The notes beneath the pieces are model-generated. The model searched no databases. It saw only the letters and a list, made by a program, of their open reading frames with translations, and was not told the DNA's origin. From contig JAGXLE010000019.1 in assembly GCA_018334855.1 (NCBI GenBank), positions 1-11,091 of the forward strand: 11,091 bases of DNA, written 5' to 3'. Below are positions 6,856-11,091 of this stretch, one piece after another. The position numbers and the translations under genes were made by a program. Every line of letters starts with the position of its first letter. Positions within the stretch are counted from its first letter, which is position 1. The stretch comes from Desulfobacterales bacterium (GTDB lineage: Bacteria; Desulfobacterota; Desulfobacteria; Desulfobacterales; Desulfosalsimonadaceae).

Positions 6856-6914
6856 CGCGTGACGGGTGACAAGTGAACCGTGAACCATTAACCGTGAACT
6901 ATGAACTATGAACC
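6838..6914 (+). repeat. Tandem array of eleven degenerate heptamers
   Basis: Eleven 7-base units lie in perfect register: GTGACGG, GTGACCA, GTGACGC, GTGACGG, GTGACAA, GTGAACC, GTGAACC, ATTAACC, GTGAACT, ATGAACT, ATGAACC. The consensus is RTGAMNN, drifting from GTGAC-type to GTGAAC/ATGAAC-type. The array begins inside the ketosynthase gene, supplies its last residues and stop codon (TGA 6853-6855), and fills the gap to the ACP ribosome-binding site. Confidence 0.85.
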
Positions 6915-6932
6915 ATAAAGGGGGAAAGAAAA

Positions 6933-7199
6933 ATGGATAAAGAACAGATTTTCAACGATGTCGTAGGCATCATCAAGGATTATGTAAAAGAACCCGCAAG
7001 GCTTGAAAAAGTGGATATGGATACCTCCATTCTCGATGACCTCAAGGTCAACTCCGCAAGGCTCGTCGATATTATTATCCAGTTCGAGGACACCTTTGAC
7101 ATCGAGATCGAAGACGAGGATGCAGATAATATCCGTACCATAGGGGATGCGGTAAATTACATCGCAGGCAGAGTGCAGTCTGACCGGGCAGCAAAATAA
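6933..7199 (+). CDS. Acyl carrier protein, atypical
   Basis: This 88-residue acidic four-helix carrier protein holds growing acyl chains on a phosphopantetheine arm. Ser41 in KVNSARLVDIIIQFED is the attachment site. The usual DSL reads NSA here, so the aspartate before the serine and the leucine after it are both replaced. Helix II remains acidic further on (FEDTFDIEIEDEDAD). The ATG at 6933 has GGGGG (6920-6924) 8 bases upstream, a strong site fitting the high expression typical of ACPs. It follows the ketosynthase after a 77-bp gap made largely of heptamer repeats, and the acyltransferase begins 3 bases after its stop. The altered motif suggests it is used by the local enzymes and loaded by the local PPTase instead of the housekeeping system. 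Confidence 0.9.
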   Translation: MDKEQIFNDVVGIIKDYVKEPARLEKVDMDTSILDDLKVNSARLVDIIIQFEDTFDIEIEDEDADNIRTIGDAVNYIAGRVQSDRAAK

Positions 7200-7202
7200 G
7201 TC

Positions 7203-7943
7203 ATGGAAGATTCAGTCAAACGCTCCCTGGATTTCCAGGAGGCTCTGGGCAGGTTTGCTGTATTATTTACCGCCCCCCTGCTGACCCTTGCAGTTAAGCT
7301 TCTCGGATACCGGGTGCGGAATCTGCGGGAAACCCGGCGCAGGATCAACGCACTGATGCGTCGTCACAGCGGCCCCTGGCTGATATGCGCCAATCATCTG
7401 ACACTTATCGATTCGTTTATCCTGGCCTATGCCATGTTTCCGGCTTACAGGTACATGATTCATTTCCGCCTTGTGCCGTGGAACATGCCTGAATACATGA
7501 ATTTCAACCGCAACAAGCTGGTGGGCGGCTTTTGCTACTTGATAAAGTGCATTCCGGTAATACGCGGCGGGGACAGAGAGGCGGTGAATCTGAGCCTGGA
7601 AAAGTGTGTCCGCATCCTGCGCAAGGGGGAAAACCTGATGATTTTTCCCGAAGGAACCCGCTCGCGCACGGGAATGGTCAATACCCGGGATTACACATAC
7701 AATGTAGGCAGATGGTTCTGCAATATCGAAAACCTCCGGGTTATGTGCATTTATCTCAGGGGCGACGGACAGAAGACCTACAGTGATTTCCCTCGCTTCG
7801 GGGAAAGATTTACCATGAAAGTGGAGCAATGCAGGCCTCACACCAATTTAAAGGGTCTGCGGGCTCACAGGGAATGCGCCAGGCAGATTATCCAACATCT
7901 TGCCAGAATGGAGAGGCAATATTTTACCGCACGTGGGAAATGA
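7203..7943 (+). CDS. PlsC-type 1-acyl-glycerol-3-phosphate acyltransferase family
   Basis: A membrane-associated acyltransferase that probably moves an acyl chain from ACP or CoA to a hydroxyl acceptor such as a glycerolipid. Motif I is NHLTLID (His65 to Asp70, the HxxxxD catalytic pair), motif II is the CIPVIRGG stretch, and motif III is FPEGTRS (residues 148-154). These are the conserved blocks of the LPLAT family. A hydrophobic N-terminal stretch (about residues 14-34) may anchor it to the inner membrane. The 246-residue length is normal. It starts 3 bases after the ACP stop without a strong ribosome-binding site, indicating coupling. Next to an ACP and a PPTase, it is the best candidate for releasing the product, since no thioesterase is seen. 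Whether the acceptor is lysophosphatidate, an ether lipid or another alcohol is unknown. Confidence 0.86.
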   Translation: MEDSVKRSLDFQEALGRFAVLFTAPLLTLAVKLLGYRVRNLRETRRRINALMRRHSGPWLICANHLTLIDSFILAYAMFPAYRYMIHFRLVPWNMPEYMNFNRNKLVGGFCYLIKCIPVIRGGDREAVNLSLEKCVRILRKGENLMIFPEGTRSRTGMVNTRDYTYNVGRWFCNIENLRVMCIYLRGDGQKTYSDFPRFGERFTMKVEQCRPHTNLKGLRAHRECARQIIQHLARMERQYFTARGK

Positions 7944-8592
7944 TATAGTTGACCTCAGGGACGCGAATTCAGCCGGCAAAAGTCAGGATGAACGGTTTGT
8001 CGGCAGGGTGCTTGTCAAATCGGAGATGCGGGAGATGGAGCGGGCCAAATTCCCGGATAAATGGCTTTGGTCTGCCTGGGCGGCAAAAGAAACCGCATAT
8101 AAGGTGATTTCCAAGGCACGGCCGGATATAAAGTCTTCTCCGCGAAGCTACGAGGTTAGTTTTGAAGACGCAAAGATCGGCGAAAAATTTCCGGGGAGAG
8201 TTGCAACACCGGCGGAAACTGTGCACATACTGTTAAGTATCAATGAGAATTATATTCACTGTATCGGCAGAACCGGGAAAAGGCCTTTCTGGAAAGATAT
8301 AATAAGTGAGGCAAACCATATTGCACCGGATCCGGGCTGCGGCGGTGATTGCAATTCCGAGCGGCAGTCGGCGGCCGTGCGCCTGGCGGCCCGCAAACGC
8401 ATTGCCTCGATAATTGATCTGCGCGCAGACGATATTGCCATCGAGCGAAGCAAAGGTCCCCGAGGACCGACCCCTCCGGCTGTGTATATCAGGGGCGAGA
8501 TGGCAGAGATCGACATCAGCCTGAGCCATCACGGCCGGTTTGCAGCTTTTGCCTTTCACGGCGGCAATCTCATCTCTACAAAAATCCGCTGA
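7933..8592 (+). CDS. 4'-phosphopantetheinyl transferase
   Basis: It attaches the phosphopantetheine arm of coenzyme A to the serine of acyl carrier proteins. The signature motifs are present: GNDIVDL at the very N-terminus (Mg-binding aspartate) and WAAKETAYK about 45 residues later (the WxxKEAxxK block), followed by a C-terminal ISLSHHGRFAAFAF strand. The start is uncertain. GTG 7933 puts GNDIVDL at residue 2, as in many family members, with GGAGAGG (7910-7916) rather far upstream. TTG 7900 would add 11 residues but lacks a ribosome-binding site. It overlaps the acyltransferase by 11 bp (44 bp with the longer start). The length of about 219 residues lies between AcpS (about 125) and Sfp-like enzymes. 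Its place in the operon implies activation of the local ACPs. Confidence 0.86.
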   Translation: MGNDIVDLRDANSAGKSQDERFVGRVLVKSEMREMERAKFPDKWLWSAWAAKETAYKVISKARPDIKSSPRSYEVSFEDAKIGEKFPGRVATPAETVHILLSINENYIHCIGRTGKRPFWKDIISEANHIAPDPGCGGDCNSERQSAAVRLAARKRIASIIDLRADDIAIERSKGPRGPTPPAVYIRGEMAEIDISLSHHGRFAAFAFHGGNLISTKIR

Positions 8593-9664
8593 TATCCACT
8601 CCCCGCATTTTTGCCCGTGTCTCATACCATCTCATTTCGTCTTCCGGGGGCGTTTTTATCTGCTCCTCGGGCTTGCGAACCAGCGATATGGCACGTTCCG
8701 GGCAGGCATTGACGCAAAGCCCGCAGCCGATGCACCTTTCAGTTATCACCCGGCAGTATTCTTCTCCCTGTTCAATGGCGTTGACCTGGCAACGCTCTTG
8801 GGCACAAATTCCGCAGGCAGTGCATGATTTCGGGTCGATTTGCGCATAATAATGGGAATTGACCACCTGGGAGGCCGGAAATCCCATTTCGTTGATACCG
8901 CGCAGCACAGCGCAGCAGCATCCGCAGCAGTTGCATATGAAGTAATGACCGTTTTGCACGTTCCAGGTCATGTGGACAAGGCTTTGTTCCTCGGCCCGGT
9001 TTAACAGGTCATAAGCCTCCTGTTTGGTCATCACCGTTCCATAGGGATGATTATCGAACAGGCCTTTAATGGGTGCGTATGCTGTACATACCTGCGTGGG
9101 TCTGTCGCAGGGTCTTCCCAGAAGCGCTTTTTCCTTTTTGCAGATACAGTCATAATACATGAAGGACTTGCTGTTTTCGATAATACTGGAGACCCGCTCG
9201 TGGGACAGCACCCGGTGCCTGTCGTTAATTTCTTCTTCAATCGGGATTACCTGCATCAGGGGGGGAGTGTTTTCAAAAAACTGTTTGCCGAAGGCATCCA
9301 GGTATTGCTCGCACATCTCGGCCATTTCCCGGTCAATGCGGGGCATCTGCAGCTCATATATTCCAAAGGCCCAGGGTATCATCCGATAGACTTTAAACCC
9401 GCCCACGTCGATTCCGAAAATCTGGCCCTTCCTGGTCATAACATCGAGTTTTTCCTCCAGCTCTGCCGGCGGACGGCCGATGCGCTGGGAAATCTGTTCC
9501 GGGGTTTCGAAATTGAGCCTCAGTCTGCAGAATAATTCCGCCTCGTCCGGGTCGAAGATCTTTTTGAGCAGCCTGATTTCGATTCCGTCTTCTGTCGGCG
9601 GAAATCCATTTGGCAGGGTATCTAACACCCCGGCCAGTTTTCGGTATGGGCCTTCTTCATTCAT
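8576..9664 (-). CDS. Iron-sulfur protein with two C-terminal ferredoxin-type cluster sites
   Basis: A 362-residue cytoplasmic protein with no signal peptide. The N-terminal part (about residues 30-90) resembles a winged-helix fold of the type seen in DNA-binding or adaptor domains (TPEQISQRIGRPPAELEEKLDVMTRKG). A middle region has unusual cysteine clusters: CIC (173, 175), C186, C193 and CNCCGCCC (244-251). The C-terminus has two ferredoxin sites: C281-C284-C287-C292, which has an extra residue before the last cysteine and no following proline, and C311-C314-C317-C321-P, which is canonical. AAGGAGG (9673-9679 on this strand) lies 8 bases before the ATG. It is convergent with the operon and overlaps its last gene by 17 bp. 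It likely transfers electrons; the partner and any link to the fatty-acid genes are unknown. Confidence 0.82.
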   Translation of the reverse strand: MNEEGPYRKLAGVLDTLPNGFPPTEDGIEIRLLKKIFDPDEAELFCRLRLNFETPEQISQRIGRPPAELEEKLDVMTRKGQIFGIDVGGFKVYRMIPWAFGIYELQMPRIDREMAEMCEQYLDAFGKQFFENTPPLMQVIPIEEEINDRHRVLSHERVSSIIENSKSFMYYDCICKKEKALLGRPCDRPTQVCTAYAPIKGLFDNHPYGTVMTKQEAYDLLNRAEEQSLVHMTWNVQNGHYFICNCCGCCCAVLRGINEMGFPASQVVNSHYYAQIDPKSCTACGICAQERCQVNAIEQGEEYCRVITERCIGCGLCVNACPERAISLVRKPEEQIKTPPEDEMRWYETRAKMRGVDISGFL

Positions 9665-9760
9665 GAGTCTTGCCTCCTTAATCTTTAAAAAGAGAAGCTG
9701 AGTGTTTTTTACGGTAATTTGTAAGCTACACAGGCAATTGCGGGTTTATCAAATGTTGCC

Positions 9761-9789
9761 TTGACTCTTCGTTCTGTTTGCCTTAAAGT
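9761..9789 (+). promoter_or_regulatory. Possible sigma-70-type promoter
   Basis: TTGACT (9761-9766) matches five of six -35 positions, with a 17-base spacer and TAAAGT (9784-9789) matching four of six -10 positions. It would transcribe towards the second ACP gene at 10068, giving a long leader that includes the palindromic element below. It is a plausible match only. Confidence 0.35.
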
Positions 9790-9803
9790 TAATTTTTTAA
9801 AGG

Positions 9804-9872
9804 TTGTATCCTTAATAAACTGGCAGCATCAGGGCCGAAAAAGTTTGAATGCATGCCGCTGTTAGGATACAA
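9804..9872. repeat. Inverted repeat with 9-bp outer arms
   Basis: TTGTATCCT (9804-9812) and AGGATACAA (9864-9872) are perfect complements about 50 bp apart. GGCAGCAT and ATGCATGCC in the interior can also pair with one extra base. The pairing suggests a folded leader RNA or a small mobile-type repeat directly beside the larger palindromic element. Confidence 0.5.
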
Positions 9873-9876
9873 TATC

Positions 9877-10019
9877 AGTGCCCATCCAGAAATGGCTAAT
9901 TTGCCCAATTTCTGCGTCAGGCTCAAATTTTAATCCTCAAAATACTTTGAGTATTCCTGCGGTTAAAATTTTCGCCTTCCTTGAACTTGGACAAATTATC
10001 TGATTTCTGGACGGACACT
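9877..10019. repeat. 143-bp imperfect palindrome (MITE/REP-like element)
   Basis: The two 70-base halves fold onto each other around an exact centre at 9948: AATACT (9941-9946) and AGTATT (9950-9955) flank a TTG loop. The outermost 17 bases of each arm match at 15 positions, sharing AGTG then TCCAGAAAT. The middle shares AATTTG and AATTTTAA blocks with small offsets. No open reading frame is inside. The shape and the sharp termini suggest a non-autonomous mobile element or extragenic palindromic repeat. Nothing similar is repeated elsewhere in this window. Confidence 0.75.
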
Positions 10020-10030
10020 ATTTAACAATG

Positions 10031-10042
10031 AAAATCGATTTT
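10031..10042. promoter_or_regulatory. Short perfect palindrome before the second ACP gene
   Basis: AAAATCGATTTT is a perfect 12-bp palindrome ending 25 bp before the ATG at 10068. A TATAAA-like -10 (10049-10054) follows it but has no clear -35. It may be a small regulatory site; AT-rich chance occurrence is possible. Confidence 0.25.
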
Positions 10043-10067
10043 AACACTATAAAATAGACAGGCTATT

Positions 10068-10352
10068 ATGACTCGACAGGAAATACAAACAGAAATATAT
10101 AAAATATTTCAGGAGCAGTTTGAAATTGAAAATCCGGGAGCCGATGATGACTTAAAGGACATGCACGGCTTTGACAGCATAGATGCCATAGAGCTGCTCA
10201 TTGAGATAGAAAAAATGCTTCAGGTCAACCTTGATCAGGAAACAAAAAAAGATGCAATGCTCCACATCCGGACTGTCAACCAGATCTGCGATTACGTTGA
10301 AATGCTGCTGGACCGCTACGGTGTCGTAAATCAAAGCGCCCTGAACCAGTAA
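10068..10352 (+). CDS. Acyl carrier protein (second)
   Basis: A 94-residue acidic carrier protein. Ser37 in FDSIDAIELLIEIEKML is the phosphopantetheine site, with the aspartate kept and isoleucine replacing the usual leucine (DSI). The motif is followed by an acidic helix II. It differs clearly from the first ACP (NSA motif) and has a longer C-terminal tail. ATG 10068 has AGACAGG (10056-10062) a short distance upstream, a moderate ribosome-binding site. It opens a second plus-strand unit, and its stop codon overlaps the ATG of the next ketosynthase by one base (TAATG), so the two are translationally coupled and probably act as partners. DSI-type ACPs occur in some polyene and secondary-lipid pathways, but the product cannot be told from this. 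Confidence 0.9.
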   Translation: MTRQEIQTEIYKIFQEQFEIENPGADDDLKDMHGFDSIDAIELLIEIEKMLQVNLDQETKKDAMLHIRTVNQICDYVEMLLDRYGVVNQSALNQ

Positions 10353-11091
10353 TGGACAGAAGAGTAGTCATAACATCAGAAGCCGCAATCACACCCATCG
10401 GAAATTCGAAGGATTCAATCATCAACAATCTCCTTGAGGGAGTCTCCGGTGTCGGCCCGCTTAAAGATGATGGCCTTCTGACCGATTATATTCATTCCAA
10501 GGTGTACGGGACGGTTGACTATTCCATTGACTATGATTTTGGCCGCAAATACCGCAAAACCATGGGGCCTGTATCCTTTTACGCCTGCCAGGCGGTAAAG
10601 GATCTGCTGGCAAAAGCTGGTTTGGACCAGGATTTTATATCTTCAGGCAGGCTTGGAGTCGCATTCGGTTCCACCCACGGGAGCCCTTCGGTGCAGCGCA
10701 GCATTTACAGGACTTTTTTCCGCGAAGACCCCTCTGAAACCGGTACAATCGGCGCTGTGGATTACCTGAAATCAATGGTGCACACCACGGCCGTAAATAT
10801 TACCAAAATGTTTAATATTACCGGCCGGGTGTTATCATCATCCACCGCGTGCACTACAAGCAGCCAGTCCATCGGGTTCGGGTATGAAATGATTAAATAC
10901 GGCATGCAGGACGCGATGATCTGCGGCGGAGCAGATGAGTACGACACCACCACTGTTGCAGTTTTCGATAATCTGTTGGCCTGTTCCACGGCCTACAATG
11001 ACACCCCTCATTTAACGCCCAGGCCGTTTGACACCGGGCGCGACGGCCTTGTGGTGGGAGAGGGAGCAGGGGCGGTGCTTCTGGAGGCCCC
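10352..11091 (+). CDS. 3-oxoacyl-ACP synthase, FabB/FabF family (cut by window end)
   Basis: The first 246 residues of an elongating ketosynthase are present, and the reading frame runs off the window edge. It starts MDRRVVITSEAAITPIGN, at an ATG overlapping the ACP stop by one base. The nucleophile is Cys167 in SSTACTTSSQS. The conserved RPFDTGRDGLVVGEGAG (from residue 224) is canonical, in contrast to the altered segment in the first ketosynthase. The two catalytic histidines lie beyond the window. It pairs with the second ACP and probably begins a further group of biosynthetic genes. It could be a chain-extending ketosynthase for polyene or long-chain acyl products. Confidence 0.88.
   Translation, partial: MDRRVVITSEAAITPIGNSKDSIINNLLEGVSGVGPLKDDGLLTDYIHSKVYGTVDYSIDYDFGRKYRKTMGPVSFYACQAVKDLLAKAGLDQDFISSGRLGVAFGSTHGSPSVQRSIYRTFFREDPSETGTIGAVDYLKSMVHTTAVNITKMFNITGRVLSSSTACTTSSQSIGFGYEMIKYGMQDAMICGGADEYDTTTVAVFDNLLACSTAYNDTPHLTPRPFDTGRDGLVVGEGAGAVLLEA

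Noticed and set aside
9047..9535. A 162-codon open frame on the plus strand opposite the iron-sulfur gene
   Set aside because: It is antisense to a gene with clear cysteine motifs and a strong ribosome-binding site. Its translation shows no recognisable motif, and GC-rich third positions of the real gene explain the open frame.
9821..9836. GG-N10-GC pattern resembling a sigma-54 promoter before the second ACP
   Set aside because: Only TGGCA and the final GC match. The CG of the -24 block and the TT of the -12 block are wrong, and it lies inside an inverted repeat.
912..11091. Identification as an aryl-polyene or ladderane cluster
   Set aside because: Key markers of those clusters (ammonia lyase, methyltransferase, exporter, radical SAM enzymes, desaturases) are not in the window, so the product class is left open.
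10352..11091. Truncated ketosynthase as a pseudogene
   Set aside because: The frame is open to the last base and all motifs expected so far are intact; it is only cut by the window edge.

Overview
The window reads as bacterial DNA from a Gram-negative anaerobe, most likely a Desulfobacterota (Desulfobacterales-like) genome. This is inferred from a sigma-54-like promoter, a cysteine-rich iron-sulfur protein, moderately GC-rich genes with AT-rich spacers, and long palindromic intergenic repeats; no rRNA or marker gene is present to prove it.

Layout. Positions 1-172 hold the end of an intergenic region with a long inverted repeat. Positions 173-553 encode a small two-helix membrane protein. Positions 554-911 form a regulatory region with several perfect dyads and a sigma-54-like -24/-12 element. 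Positions 912-8592 form one tightly packed plus-strand operon of ten genes: malonyl-CoA:ACP transacylase (FabD type), enoyl-ACP-reductase-like SDR, ketoacyl synthase III (FabH type), FabA-type dehydratase/isomerase, FabG-type ketoreductase, FabZ-type dehydratase, FabB/F-type ketosynthase, acyl carrier protein, PlsC-type acyltransferase and 4'-phosphopantetheinyl transferase. A minus-strand iron-sulfur protein (8576-9664) converges on the operon end with a 17-bp overlap. A 400-bp spacer with two palindromic elements follows. A second plus-strand unit then begins with another ACP (10068-10352) and another ketosynthase (10352 to the window edge, cut off).

How it works together. The main operon encodes every step of a type II fatty-acid elongation cycle. 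FabD loads malonyl units, FabH primes, the FabB/F-type ketosynthase extends, FabG reduces, FabZ or FabA dehydrates (FabA can also isomerise), and the reductase saturates the double bond. The operon also supplies its own carrier protein, the enzyme that activates that carrier, and an acyltransferase that could move the finished chain to an acceptor. No thioesterase is seen. I infer a dedicated system for a special lipid or polyene-like acyl chain rather than housekeeping synthesis. Supporting signs are the own PPTase, atypical motifs in the first ACP and ketosynthase, and a second ACP-ketosynthase pair downstream. The product is not determined by the sequence.
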